Assembly (NCBI RefSeq): GCF_040436345.1
Contig: NC_133223.1
Coordinates: 15,724,113 to 15,788,112, forward strand
Direction: 5' to 3'
Origin: Pagrus major
Lineage: Eukaryota > Chordata > Actinopteri > Spariformes > Sparidae
DNA: 64,000 bases
Each line of letters begins with the position of its first letter. Within the stretch, counting starts at the first letter, position 1. Positions 1-13,349 of this stretch are shown piece after piece. Under the pieces are notes generated by a model, which saw only the letters and a program-made list of their open reading frames with translations, searched no databases and was not told the DNA's origin. The position numbers and the translations under genes were made by a program.

Positions 1-65
1 CGCAAATACCTTAACATCTGAGTAACAACAGAGCATTTGCTATAGGTATTATTACACTGCAAGTG

Positions 66-300
66 TTAAAGGAGACACATTACTCATATACTCATTTTCA
101 GGTTCAGAATTTTATTTTGGGTTACTACTAGAATAGGTGTACATGCCTTAATGCTAAAAAAACATCAGTTTTCTCATACTCTAATATTATATTAACAATA
201 TGGCCTTTAACTTTCAAGTTCTTTTACACGCACACCAGCCTAAATAAAACACTTAAGGGAGGGGGGGGGGGAATGAAAAAGCATAATAGGTCTCCTTTAA
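66..300. mobile_element. Short piggyBac-like MITE with TTAA ends (copy 1)
   Basis: The segment begins TTAAAGGAGACACATTA and ends TAATAGGTCTCCTTTAA, an inverted repeat of about 16 bases flanked by TTAA, the target site of piggyBac transposons. The inside matches copy 2 at 2578-3118 near both ends, so this copy is internally deleted. A poly-G run lies at 259-271. Confidence 0.6.
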
Positions 301-630
301 TATAGGCCTACACACATCGTCAGCAGTAGAGCCACCACAGAACAAGTCAAGATTCAATTATGTCTGGTTTCTGGCAGCAGTGTGGATGAAATCCTCCTGT
401 GTCATTAAGAAGGACATCTGTGTCCACTTGTTCTTTTGTTGCAAGCAGCAGAACTAATTTTCTGGGATCTTCATTAAAAATAATCTTCATGTGTTTGTTT
501 TGCATTCATCTCTCCCCTCTTCACTCCGTCTGTCTGTCTTCCTTTCTCATCTTGATTATGTGGGTGTTGCCCAACGTGCAAACACAGCTGAATGTCATAC
601 ATTATTCATTTGTAGCGTACTGGACAAAGT

Positions 631-703
<73 letters not shown>

Positions 704-1738
704 TACTCTCAGGGAATAGCTCATGATGGCAAGGTGAGCCTAGACACGCTGTGGAGATTGTTCTGCCTTTACGCCCCAAAACACCGACCGCATTACACAA
801 CACGCGCGCATTTCATCATCATCCCTCGCAGGTACAGGCTTGTCCTTTATGCTGTTGGGTAACAACAACAAAGCAGATGCTATCTGTCTTCTCCAGGCAG
901 AAAAAACACAATTCCTTTTTTCCATGGTCACACTTACTGGAGATTTTGCTTTGTGTATGCAGAATAAGGTAAGTCATTCTCACCACACACCCCTTTAAAA
1001 ACCTGACATGACTCATGGCTGCAAGAGGATGTATGTGGGCAAAAAAGGCTTCTGTAGGCCCAGTTAATACACCACCAGATTACTGAATCACAGCATTATC
1101 CAGGCTGGGAACAAAAGAGGGGCACTGCATGTGAAACTCTAGTCATTTAAATAGAGAGCATGGATCATGCTGAGTGCTGATGTTTTCTTTTACAATTCAT
1201 AATAATCTTTTACATTGTATGTTTCTCTTCATAATTTCATTAATTCAAGCATTAAACTGATGAATATCACATTATTGTGGTTGGTTGGTTACAGTACAAG
1301 TTCATTTAACTGAGGCGGCAGTGGAGTCTGGAGAATTACAGGGTAGTTGCAACAGTAATTGTAGCATTGGATGGGATTTCTGCCACCAGATGATCTCAGG
1401 TTCATTCTACCCTTCCCCCTTCAGACAAACACAACACGTTTAATCCAAACTGGGTTCACAACCCTGTTCTCGGACAAAGTTGAACACAGGGCTGACACTG
1501 TTTCACTTTGTATGAAAGGCATTAAGCAATAATTACATGATTACCGTATGCTTTTATTATTGGATTACTTTAACCTCAAGTAGATTTTGGTGTCAACATC
1601 TAGTCCTTTAAACCATTATATGTGCTGCTCAGTTTGACATTATTATGGGCTGCATTGGTATTTGATAATCAAAAGAAAATAATTCACAAGAAAATTGAAA
1701 TGAATTGGTAAATAAAATGAAACAAAAAAAAGCATTTA
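301..1738. other. Intergenic stretch without a recognised gene
   Basis: Apart from the (CA)n tract I see no splice-bounded coding exon, RNA gene or clear transposon. Confidence 0.6.
632..701. repeat. (CA)35 microsatellite
   Basis: An uninterrupted run of about 35 AC units. Spurious reading frames across it on both strands translate to Thr-His or Cys-Val repeats and are not genes. Confidence 0.98.
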
Positions 1739-1740
1739 GA

Positions 1741-2048
1741 GGGGCACTATGTAGTTTTGGAGAAGAAATTCAACCTCACTTATGAAGTTATGAAAACTTT
1801 TTCCATAACTGAATAAACAAGTTGTTCTCAGAAGAAAATAAGGTCCCCAGAACACTGTTTGAAGCTAGAAAGGTGGCAGGGTCCGCCACATATAAACAAA
1901 GTAAAACAATATGAAATTGTGTTGTTTTTTAAGGTCAATTTGTTTATTCAGTGTATTCAGTCATGAAAACCAAGAGTTTGTTTATTTAGTTTGTTTCAGT
2001 CAGTCAGTGAAGATCTTTCTCTTCTGAATAAACTACATAATGCACCTT
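1741..2048. mobile_element. GGGGCACTATGTAGTTTT-family TIR element (copy A)
   Basis: The left end GGGGCACTATGTAGTTTTGG and the right end (reverse complement GGTGCATTATGTAGTTTATT) are inverted repeats. The body contains CATAACTGAATAAACAAG, GGTGGCAGGGTCCGCCACAT and GTCATGAAAAC. Copies B-D carry the same blocks, so it is a multi-copy non-autonomous DNA element without coding capacity. Its superfamily is not identifiable by eye. Confidence 0.75.
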
Positions 2049-2577
2049 GAAAAACACTTGAGTCATGCCCTATGTTGCTGTTGAATAACCAGTATTAATC
2101 AAACGAAGGTCTACTGCTTTGTTTGTCAAATATGAGTATACTACTCTGAGTTGGCGGTGATGTATTAACTCAAGTGTTACTGGTAAATGGGTCAAAGCGG
2201 GTTGATATTACTTTGCGTCAGATGTGGTGTTTTTGTGTGAACGTGGAAAAATCTCAGAGAGGATGGATTTCATTTGGCCACAGGGACATTAAGTAGCAAA
2301 TTTTAAAAACAAACTTGCAGATAATTTGCGACTGTGAAATGAATGCTTACAGGTCTGTATTATTTCTCTGCTGATGCTTGTCAGTGTCAAGAGGGGGATG
2401 CAGCCTATCCAGACATACTGTTCAATGGCGTGCAAGGCATAGAAACACCTTGGACACATCCAGTCCATCACAATCAGACAAGCCTGGAAATTAAGCATTG
2501 TATTTAAAGGAATAATTCTCTTTGCAGTGAGCATACACTTTCCTACCAACAGTTTGTTAAAAAGACTGACATCACCC

Positions 2578-3118
2578 TCAAGTAAGCTGAGGACACATAA
2601 AATGCTCATTTTCAGGCTCATAATTTTATTTTAGGTTACTACTGAAATAGGTTTCCACGCTGTAGTGCTCAAAAAACACATCAGTTTTCTCATACTGTCC
2701 AGTGCTGCAGCTCTGTATTCCCCCTCTGTCTGAAACACTCTGTTTTAGCTCCTGTCTCTTTAAGGCCACACCTCCTGAATACCCAGTCTGCTCTGATTGG
2801 TCAGCTCACACACGCCTGACCCAGCGCCACTGACAACAACAGAGCAGCTGAGCTAAATCAAATCTTACGTGCCAAACTAGCTGCTAGGGATAAATTATGC
2901 AAATGTGTGACTCACTGGCGTAGTTTGATGTCACAAAGTCACAGAACTAAAAGGGGGACCACTGACGAGACATTTCAGGAGCGGTGTTTTCCGTGTGAGA
3001 GAGGAGCTTCTGTTGGTGCAGAGTTTGACCTTTTCAGTTTTTAAGATCTTTTACATTCAGGAAAATGTAAAACACTGAGAGGAAGGAAAAACACAAAGGC
3101 ATAATAAGTCTCCTTTAA
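2578..3118. mobile_element. Longer piggyBac-like element (copy 2)
   Basis: It shares CTCATTTTCAGG..CA..TTTTATTTT near the left end and CATAATAAGTCTCCTTTAA at the right end with the copy at 66-300. The extra inside contains TCTCTTTAAGGCC and CTCTGATTGGTCAGCTC, which I remember as a common teleost repeat. The left end is degraded. It is non-coding. Confidence 0.6.
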
Positions 3119-3479
3119 GACGGGAAACAAGAGGCAACAGCTAGTGTACAAAAGGGAAAAAAATAACATCTACAGCTCACTAATGAACAGTGGCAGTGAA
3201 AGTTAGGCAACTGCAGGGCTGATAAGAGACGTGTGAACAGATGAGTAGCTGGGTGGGGCAGTCAGGTGATTGGGAAATCAGGGAGAGTCCAAGGGCAGGT
3301 GGTGAACAGGAAGAGAATGGCAGTGGTTTGAGGAAATGTGGCTGAAGGGAGGGACAGAGAGATTGTTTGATTGTATTTACCTCTATCTTTAGTTTATAGG
3401 TAGACTCTTGTCTGGCAGTGTTAAAGTATTATGTTTCTTATTAATTTTATGCAGCTGACACTTGCCATGGTGCTGAACC

Positions 3480-3665
3480 AGGGCCCCAGACTAACTTTTT
3501 ACATTGGTGTGCCTAGCTTCTTCATTTAGGTGCACCAGCACATCATGTTTTTCTTCATCACACTACAAGAAATGCCGAGAACCTTAATTGTTTAGTTAAT
3601 ACATATTTAAACTGCTAAATTTCAGGGGCACCAGTGTGATTTATGAAAATATTTAGTTGCACAGA
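3480..3665. repeat. Interspersed repeat with GTGCACCTAAATGA-type core
   Basis: The TTCATTTAGGTGCACCAGCAC block here reappears in opposite orientation at about 39450-39490 (CTGGTGCACCTAAATGAAAA). This suggests a dispersed teleost repeat fragment. Confidence 0.45.
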
Positions 3666-3714
3666 TCTTTGGGAGCATGTACGACTCAAATAGTCGCAGC
3701 ACTCTCTCTGTGCG

Positions 3715-3965
3715 TGTGTTTGGCCTTTTTTGTGGCTTTATTGGATAGAACAGCTGAAGAGTGACAGGAAACCGAATGAGAGAGGATGACATGCAGCAAA
3801 GGGGCACAGGTCGGACAACAACCCCAACAATAACTATTTTTATATTTATTAAATTTTTTGTATAGAACAGCTGAAGAGTGACGGGAAACAGGATGAGATA
3901 GAGGGGACGACTTCACTGGACACATCCCTCTGTACATGGGCCGCACGCTCTGCAACCTGAGCAGC
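3715..3965. repeat. Two adjacent copies of a SINE-like teleost repeat
   Basis: ATAGAACAGCTGAAGAGTGAC occurs at about 3746 and again at about 3863, each followed by GGAAAC and a GA-rich stretch. The first continues into GATGACATGCAGCAAAGGGG. A third, diverged copy lies at about 52850-52980. The pattern matches a common teleost interspersed repeat. Confidence 0.55.
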
Positions 3966-6126
3966 ACCGGAATAACACTACTTCTTATGGATTCATTTTT
4001 TTTCCTTTAACATCTGTCACTTCTCGTGTGTTTGCGCCTGACAACCCTGTTGTAAATGAAGTCGAGTATCTCAAGGGGGTTCATCCTCAAATGAAAATTG
4101 GAAATAAAATGACTTTAGTGTCCTTGAGCATGTTCCTTAACCCTTTTCAAATCTGAAAAATTACAAAAATTGCAAGGCCGTGAACTTGTGGGATATTATC
4201 TCTGCAACAGCACGGAAAAAAACTACGTGACATCATCGCTGAGGGTGAAATCTGAGACGGGGTAGCTGAGAGTGTCACGGTCTCCAGGACACAAGTATTA
4301 AATCCTGTAAAAAGGTCACATTGAGGTATTGACGGTGATGACACACAGTAAGTCAGACAGTGACTCAGATAAGGGCCTGTTGTTGTAAACGCTTATAGTA
4401 GCTATGGCAACGTTACCACCAAATCCCCTCTAAATCTATCTGTCTTCTTGTTTAAACAGGTAAAAAAAAATTAACACTAGACGACGATATTCTGTTATTT
4501 TGACTGAGATCAAGGCAATCTGTGCGCTGAAACCATTTCGATGGGAGTCAACCTATAAAGATTTCTGAGTCCTGTCGTAGAGGTAAAGCCCGGGGCTTCT
4601 TAAATGACCAGGTCAGTCTGATCTTATCCACACTGCATGCCAAACAGAAGAAACATGAGCTGCCTGCCTGCCTGCCTGCCTACCTCGGGCTGAGTCATGC
4701 ACTTCACTCTCCTAAACAAACACACTTGCATATTCATCTGCGCAGACGCACTCAAAGAGACACACACACAGTTTAGAACACACATACACCTGCTCGGAAA
4801 AACACCGCCTCTGATGCAAACACTATCTCATGCTAGCACTCCCATGCAAAACACTTTCTCCAGCATGCCTTTGAGCCTGCTCTCCTTTTTCATCTCACCA
4901 GCATTCATCAGTAACGCCTATATGGGCTTTTCATGTACTTCAACATCCATAAACAGAGGTACACAGTGCTATATCTTTTGCTCCTGGTGACTGACTGTCT
5001 TGCTGTAAAAACACTGATCTGTAGCTGTAAAATGTACACATTCACCAAACATGTGTGGACCTGCAGACCATCACGCACACATTCAGGCTCATACAGACAT
5101 GTGTTGACTGCGCACATAATCCGATCTTGCCCAAACAAACTTTGACACACCTCAAAGAATCTAAGCCCTCCGTACTTGAAGCACTTGTGCAATCGAGGAC
5201 CCTCAATCCCATCATAACATACAACATTCGGCAAGTCCTGACATTCTCAACTAACGGCATGAAGCCAGAAATAATTCTTGTGGGTCTGTATTGATTTTTG
5301 GGTTTGACCTTTAGCACTGAAAGCTGTAGAAGAAAAATAATCACAGTTGGTTCACAGTAATGAGACTTTCAGAAGCGAAAGAGATATTATCATTTTAAAT
5401 CAATAGGATATTTGGAGTCAACAGCGTCATATCAGGTGATATTGGTTCAAGAGTGTTTAACATCCAAGCGGGTGTTATTCAAGGTCCTACATGACCACAG
5501 GAATTACAGGCAGACTACAGACCACGCAGTCTGGCTTCCAGTTTTTCTCTATTATTTAAACACATTTCCTGAAAGTACAGCTCAATACTCAAAACTCCAA
5601 ACATGGAAACAGAACAGTTAACCATTTTGACAAAACGCCACATCTTTTGTGAAATGAAACACTGCACGCAACACAATGTTCCCTGGGATTCTTTTAAAAC
5701 TGATTCTTTCCACCAGAACAATAAGCAAAGCTATCACATAAACATCTCTTACAGAGCAGCAAACACTGGTGTGAAAAATTGAAAGGTCATTTTATGAAGA
5801 CAAATCATTTTGTGAAAAGAAAACATCTACAGAGCTTGTAGAAAGGTACAGAATAAAAGTATTTCTTGCCCTTAAAAAGACCGTTGATTATGACTGTGAA
5901 TCATTTTAAAGGTTTTGCTGGGTCGAAATAATTTAGTTTATCTCTGTGTAAGAATTTTGACGGTTGGTTCCAGCTTCTAACGAGGTTTGGCAGCTAATAG
6001 TATAACAGTGTTGTGGTATCTGTGTTTTGTTAGCATTAAAAGTCTTGGTAGTTACCACTTTGTGGGGGAAAAAAATGTAAAAATGGCTAAACACTGTAAC
6101 ATTACTGCTCTAACGTTAGTGTGCTG

Positions 6127-6230
6127 GCGTTAGCAATGTTACCGTTAGCTAGCTAGTATTAGCAATGTTAATGTTAGCTAGCTAGAGTTAGCAACATTAC
6201 TGTTAGCTAGGCGTTAGCAACATTAGCTAA
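6127..6230. repeat. 29-bp minisatellite, about 3.7 units
   Basis: Units start at 6127, 6156, 6185 and 6211 with the pattern G(C/T/A)(G/A)TTAGCAA..TTA..GTTAGCTAG. The second half of each unit contains the palindrome TAGCTAGCTA. Confidence 0.8.
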
Positions 6231-7952
6231 TACAACAATCTGGCAACCACTTGAGGGAGCAAAAAATGCTTTTAGCTGCATGAGGCTATACCACATATTC
6301 AGACTTATAAAACTGTGTAGAAATTGTTTCCCTTTTAAAATATTTTTTTTGTCCCAAAATACATTTTACACTGGAATCGTGCTTAAAGTTTAACGGTCGG
6401 GAGTTTTGTTTTTGATACGAGTTTGGAGTTTATACTGCCATACTTACTACTACGTGAAGAACTATTCAGTTTTTGGTTGACAGATTTGGCTCGGAGTGCA
6501 TGGCTGATGAGCATTAGCTACAACGTAATTCACAACAATCACGAGTGGATTTATATTCATGCAGTCACTTTTCCCTTTTAGGTTTTTGTCTGAGCAGAAT
6601 ACTATAGATTCACCCCTGTGGCAAAAACAAACTCTACTGTACATGCAATCATTTCCCAACATTGCAAATACACTCATGAATTAGTGAAATTCAAACATCT
6701 GCAAAAATAATAAAAAGGGCACTGTATTGGCCCAGTTGGCCCGTGTCCCATGCATGTGTGCTTCACTGCAAGCATGCTGTGAGCAGCACACATGCACTAA
6801 AGATAATCTGAACCCGGGACTCACCCTCCCTCCCTCAGGACTCCATATCTTCACTCCTCTTGGTCCGTATTCTCCAAATGACTGTGAGCGTATGTGTTAG
6901 AGCAGGAGGGGGGAGAATTAGTTTTCCTCTCTCTGTGAAGCAGGCAGGGCTGTTAGCAAAAGCGTTTTAATTGATTTTGAAGTAGTAGCTGTTGGGAATG
7001 CCTCTCACCATTAAAACATGCTTGACACACAGAAATCAAAACAGCTTATTACCACATCAAAGGGGCAACCACCCTCTTGCCATTTGTGTAAACCCAACCA
7101 CTAATTTTGATGACACAGAGCATTTTACAAAAATGCTAATTTGTGAACTCCCCTTTTAGCTGTGTTAGGGTCATCTTATTGAGTATTCACAGGATATTTA
7201 ATCGCCAATATTCCTTTGGGGAGGAACTGTTGCTTTGTGCCTATGGAGGTTGAAGAGGAGCATTTTTTAGGACAAACCAAATCTCTCCGAACAAAATGTC
7301 TAGCTGAATTTTTGTTGGTAAAGTTTGTTCCTCCTCGGAGGTGCTATTCTGAGTGATATGTACAGGTTCAGTCATGTGTTCTCTGCGACTCTGATATCAG
7401 ACAGTCTTCAGCACAGCGTGAGGCTCAGCTCCAGGATAAAGTAGCTGCTTACCAACAGAAATACCAATTACTGCACACTGCATCATGAAGCCTAATGGGC
7501 CTGCTGTGGCAGAGAGACACTCAGGATGAAAGACTTCTCTCACTGTAAACCTGTATCTCTGCCGTCAGCTTCAGCTTGTTTTCAGACTACCAGTACAGGT
7601 TATAAGGGCCTAATGCTGACATTATGATGTGATAAAGCTTTCTAATTGTATTGCTTTCCTTGCTCAGCTCACAAACTACTGTATGGTTCATTAAAAGGAC
7701 AGCATCTGCTGTTAAGTGACCGTAAAGTGGGATCTAAACTCGCATAAGCTACCACACTATCACACAGAAATGTGAGTCTAAGCGTGACAAACATGCCAGC
7801 GGGCTACACACTGGTCTCCTGTTTGAGGTTTGCCAAGGGTTCGCCTTTCATGTTAGCTGTGTCAGCAGCAGATTTGGCTATCTCTGTTGTAAACAGATTA
7901 TTGAAAGCGTAGAAAATAACTGGCGTCTTTATTATAATTATTATTATTAGAA

Positions 7953-8327
7953 GGGGCACTGTAGCTTTGGACAAGAAATTAAAAACTTATACAATTTACA
8001 ATATTAATTAGGTAACAAAACACATTTTTATTTTTTCCATAACTGAATCAACGATAAAGATCTTCATTGACTGATTTTATTATTAAGTTATGGAAAAATA
8101 AATATTTTGTATTGTTACCTCATTAATATTGTAAATAATACAATTCTGAGTTTTGAATTTCTTCTCTAAAACTACATAGTGCCCATTTAAAGGTCAGTTT
8201 GTTTAATGAGTTTATTGAGTCATGAAAACAAGAGTCTGTTTATTTAGTTTATTTAGGCATAAAAAAAAAAAAATCAGTCAATCTCTCCTGAAAACGTTTG
8301 GTAGTCTAAAGAACTACACTTCAAGGT
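7953..8327. mobile_element. GGGGCACTATGTAGTTTT-family element (copy B) with a fold-back
   Basis: It starts GGGGCACTGTAGCTTTGG and ends AACTACACTTCAAGG. The first 235 bp (7953-8187) form a long inverted repeat: the left end of the element is followed by the same end in reverse, TACAATATTAATTAGGTAAC against GTTACCTCATTAATATTGTA. The usual middle and right end follow from 8190. Confidence 0.7.
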
Positions 8328-8567
8328 TCATCAGCTGAAAGCTGCAGCTGAAAAGCTTTCTATGGGTGTCAATCAATCAAAGTGCTGTTTAAAGTAGAAA
8401 ACAGAAAATCATACGCTTTTATATTGGTGATTGCAGTGTGGCCAGGGGCTCAAAGTGATTCTGTGATTCTGATGAGCCTCTGAACCAGCAATGTCCTGCC
8501 TTATTTGAATCAGTGTGGATTTTCAAGATACAGAGAGAAAAGACTGATTTACAATAGTATTCACATT

Positions 8568-8675
<108 letters not shown>

Positions 8676-9514
8676 GTAGTCAACCTATCAGCACTACATC
8701 AATAGCATGCAATTCAAATGCTGCAAAAGAGCTCTAAATAGGCATGCTGTGGATGTTGAAGTAATTTTCTAATTCAAGGCTGCACACCATAAATGAAGTA
8801 AAAAAAACGAGAGAGCAGCTCCTGAGATGGCTGTACTGTATTTAATTAGGCAGAGACTGACAGATGATGAATAAAAGAAAATGTCGCATAAAAGTATCAT
8901 GGGACCTCTCATTACCTCCATCATGACTCGGAGCCTGTCTGTGCTCTGGACCGGAAAAAAAATGATACACCCACAGGTAGACTTGGACCAGACCATTTCT
9001 GTGCCCTCGAGGTCTACTGTGTCACACCATAAGACCCTGATGATGTGTGACAGGCCTGCCCGCCTCAGTGTCACATCAGCCAGCTGCTCAGAAAGAGAGA
9101 GGCTGCATGAGTGAGAGAGAAAGAGACACTGACGGATGTTGACTTAAAGTCATTTAGCTTCATATTCCTCCTCGTACTTACCTGATTTGACCAGCGGGCC
9201 GTGATGGGACAGAAAATGTCACTAATAAGGAGCATAAATTTAATATAATAGAGATTAATGTCAGTCATAACTGGGTTCATTTACAATTATGAAAAGTTTT
9301 TTTCCCCTTACTTTTACTTAATACTCTCAAGCAGTTGGTTGCCATGGCAGCCACAGAGTGTTTTACAATGGGAGGACGGTCACCAGATCCTTTTGTTGAA
9401 ATGATTGCACACACAAAAATACATCAGAATGCTACATCGCATGAATGCTGTGAACAGAAGGGAGGAAAGGGAGAGATGTTTCTATTTAAAAGTATAGTTA
9501 TAGTATAGCTATAA

Positions 9515-9795
9515 GTGTAGTGTAGAATTTTAATATTTACAATATTAATGAGGTGATAATACAAACTTAGAAATATTTGTCTTTTCCATAACTGAATAAA
9601 CAAGCTGTTCTCAGAGGAAAATAAGGTCCCAGAACACTGTTTGAAGCTAGGAAGGTGGCAGGGTCCGCCACATATAGACAAAGTAAAACAGTATGAAGCT
9701 GTGTTGTCCTTCAGCTTATTCAGTCATGAATAATAATAAAATAAAGATAATAATAATCTTTCTCTTCTTCCCCAAAACTACATAGTGCACCTTTA
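9515..9795. mobile_element. GGGGCACTATGTAGTTTT-family element (copy C)
   Basis: The right end AAAACTACATAGTGCACCTTT and the internal blocks CATAACTGAATAAACAAGC and GGTGGCAGGGTCCGCCACAT identify the family. The left end is degraded. Confidence 0.7.
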
Positions 9796-12700
9796 AGTGA
9801 ACATGTGCACCTCATAAAGGTATCTGTGTGTGTGTGTGTAGTTGCAGCTGTACACAAACATGAGTACTGTAAGTGCACCAGGCCCATGGTCGAACTGTAC
9901 AGTGTTTGTCAGCTAATTAGCAACATGAGTTAGTGCGACAGCAGTTGGGGGAGCGCCTCACACGCAGAGAGAGGCTGATGGGAGCTGATGGGCGCAGCAG
10001 AGCGTCGTTGCTGGTGACTGAGGGAGAGGAGGGGCTGTGACAGCATCCAAACCACTGCTAATGAAGACATCAGCTCGCGAGCACAGATATGCTCAGTCAC
10101 AGGCGAGCCAGCCGTCAAAGCTGGCATTATGGCGTGAATGTATTGCACAGAAGAATCGTCAGATGCGCACACTGAGCTGAAACATTTGTGCCTGTGAACA
10201 CACAATTATCTCCCTCCAGTGGGGATGGTGGCGTCCTGGTGGCACTCCATAGCTAGTCAAATGTGCAGAACTAAACTTAGGAAAACAGCAAATACTATCA
10301 GATTGTCTCTGTTTGATGGAGCTGTCTGATATGAGCTCGTCTTTCTTGCTTTATTTGCCAGGATTGTTTGGGTACACAAGCAAACACCAGTAATCCACAC
10401 AGGAAGGGATTGAGTGGCTTAAAGCAGTGAAGGCTACTGAAAGTCCTTATTCATTTTTAATTTCAGGTGGCTCCCTTTGTATTTATGGTGTTACCATGAC
10501 AATGTGAAGGCTGAATATGAATATAATGGAAAAAGAATATCAATCTCTTCAATGTGAGCTTCACAGCTGTGTAGCTGTACATAATGGAAGAAACTAGTAA
10601 GTTATAAACGCTAAAAGAAAGCAAACTGAAGTTAAAAGCAAGACTGGTTATGAGAAATAGACAAGGTAAAACAGGCACTTAGTGAGAGACATTAGATGAA
10701 AGCAACACCACCAAAGATGGAGATGAAGGAAGATGCAAACATGGTCTTACTCCGGATTTTCCACGTAGCTAACAGCCAGACTGTGGCAGAAATCTCTTTC
10801 TTGGTTTCATTCCATCGATTCTCATTGGTTAAAGTCAGACTGACCATGACATTTCTCGCCTCTCTGCCCTCCAGGAAAACATTTTGGATTCGAGACCCTG
10901 ACGGGCAGCGGGTGTGTGAGTAAAGCCTTCAGTGCCACGGGCTGATATATTGGCTGATTAGCGGCTTGCGTGGCCTCTGCTGATAGAGTTGCCTGATAGC
11001 CGAGGAGCTATATTTGTTGCCCTGCTCCGGAGATACCGACGAATGAATGTTTTTGGACGCGGCTGACATTTCCCTCAGCTAAGAGGGCCTCTTCTCTGCA
11101 GCAGCTCTGTCAATACCAAAATCAGATAACGTCAGACTGTACACAGACAGCGTTGGACCGGCTTAACTGTTGTTTTCCCATTTCCTCACCCAGGAAAGTT
11201 CACGCCAACAGCTTCAGTCGGGGAATCACAGTTGTGCTGAATTAAAAATTCCCTGCTCGAGCTGACATCTCAGACTCCATGCTACTTTTGAGTCAGATTG
11301 CCCTCGCCAGCACTTCATCTGCAAGCCAAATAGATGCACAGGATTAGTTGTATATGTCATCAGTTATTCAGATTCGGCACATGTTGCTGTCACTGGAAGT
11401 TCTTTGATATAAACTCCTGATAATTTATTAAAGAGGATTTCTGAACGGCTCTACTATGTACGATGACAGTTATGATAACGACCAACAGTAGCTGCAAGGC
11501 TCACACCACAGGAAGGCAGCAGTCTCCTAGAAGAAGCCCCTGCAGTCCTATAAAGCAGCGCCGACAGTGTGTTTGTTCATTTTTATCAGCCCTGCGAAGT
11601 ATGTTGAATTTAATCCCTGAACGAAAAATCTATTTCTTGTTTGTCAGAGAGATGGAAACGTCTTTGCTGCCTGTTAAATGGAGCTGTCTGTGGAGAATGG
11701 GCGAGGAGGAAATATGCTCAATCAAGAGTCAGTTAGGATTCACTGTTTTATTCAAGTGCCTATCGGCACAATATTATTCTTAAAAAAACAACAACAACCA
11801 AAAAAAAGCAAGATTGATTTCATTTTGACAGACGAATCAATACGTGCTTCAGCGTGCTGCGATAATGAAATCTGACTCTATGATCATCCTCTCCATTTTT
11901 TTGTCTATCCCCTGTCAAGGGAGATCTGCAGCAACCATACATACGATTAAAGGTAGCAGTGGCAGCACATACACATGTAGACACACGCTAACATGAAAGA
12001 CACATGCATATGGGTTACATTATCATAACAGGAGAAGCGCAGATAGAGCAGCTTTGGGGGTGTTCATCTGTGCAGTTCCAGCATGTGAGAGTACAGCTGT
12101 GAAAGAATAATAAAAAAAAATGGGAGCTCTGAGTTTCTTGAGAGCTCCCTTGACAGGGAGCAGAACAGGCTATTACTTCATATTGCACCATTTAAGCTGT
12201 TTTTATTTTGGACTCTCCAGCTCCTTCTACCAGCCGGCGTTGTCTCTGGGGATAACAATCAGGCCTCGACAAGAAAAGGCAGACAGCTCCTCACAGTTTA
12301 GAGAGTCGTCTACAGTTTTGTGCGTCTTTATGGTTTTTGTGTTGGCTAAATGAGGTAATCCTCTCTGCATTTCTGTGGAAAAAACACCCTGGCTGTCACT
12401 CACATTGAGTTTGTTTCGAATTTTTTCTCAAAGGCTGCTATTGCTGAGGTGACAGCGTGTAGTCTGAGTTGAGTTCCAGCCTCTCCACCTTTGTCTTCAC
12501 ACAACTCTGTAGGCAGTTTTTCCTCTATTCTCTCTCACACACACAAAAAAAAACACTCACCAGGCTCTGGGTACCAAGAGAGCTGATATCAGCAACCGAA
12601 GGCAGAGACAGAATCTACAGTTTGAAAGTTATTCTCAGATTGTGTGCAAGCTCTGAAGCACCCTGACTCATCCTCTTCTATGTTAACCTGTTGACTCCTG

Positions 12701-13345
12701 TAGTGTATGCCTGTCCTTTTGGCTAACAATAGCTCCCTCTAGTGCTGACAGGTGATAAGACTGATGTAAAGAGACAGACAGAGGGGAGTGAAAGCGTGCA
12801 GATTATGGTTTGGGTGAGGAGCATAAGGCAGCTCTGTCTGGCCTGTGTCCTCTCCTTGTGAGAAAAGCGAAAATCAAAAGCGAGACAGGGCCGTGAGGGA
12901 GCAGAGGGGGGTTGAGGGTATGAGGAAAGAGATTCAGTGAGCTGAGGTGAGAGGAATCAAAAAGTGCTTCAGAGAAGACTTTCAGATTTCAGGAGAGCCG
13001 TTACGTAATTTGTGCAGATGGTAGTTTGAGTGTCTCTCCCCCCCTCGTGTCGCCCCTACCACTGCCAGGACACATTATCCTCTTGTTCAGGAGCTTTGAG
13101 GCAAACTTTGATCGCTTGTGCTGTGGTTTTTTTTCTGTCTTGTGTATGTGTGTGCTTCTGCAGGGCACAGTTACATGCACACAGATTTCACATATTCATT
13201 CTCTATGCTTCAGGTAACAGTAAGAAAGAGGACTATTTGACTTCTTGTAACCAAAAAATAAGGTAGAAAAAATAAGTCAGCTCCTTACAGGCTTACAGTG
13301 GCAATGCTAACACACTAATGTTCTTGCAGATAATGGTTACAATGT
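9796..13345. other. Intergenic stretch without a recognised gene
   Basis: Between 10.7 and 11.4 kb the sequence is mixed in composition, low in repeats and rich in short AT-core words such as CTGATTAG and AATTAAAAATT. It could hold conserved non-coding elements, but no exon was found on either strand. The rest is unremarkable. Confidence 0.4.
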
Positions 13346-13349
13346 TCAA

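Larger units (their letters stand above)
3120..7950. other. Intergenic stretch: repeat fragments, no gene
   Basis: It holds the repeats at 3480-3965, a (TGCC)n tract at 4661-4682 and the 29-bp repeat at 6127-6230. The open frames here lack splice context, family motifs or codon bias, so I call no gene. Confidence 0.55.

Noticed and set aside
491..862. Open frames across the (CA)n tract on both strands
   Set aside because: They exist only because the dinucleotide repeat has no stop codons; no family similarity or splice context.
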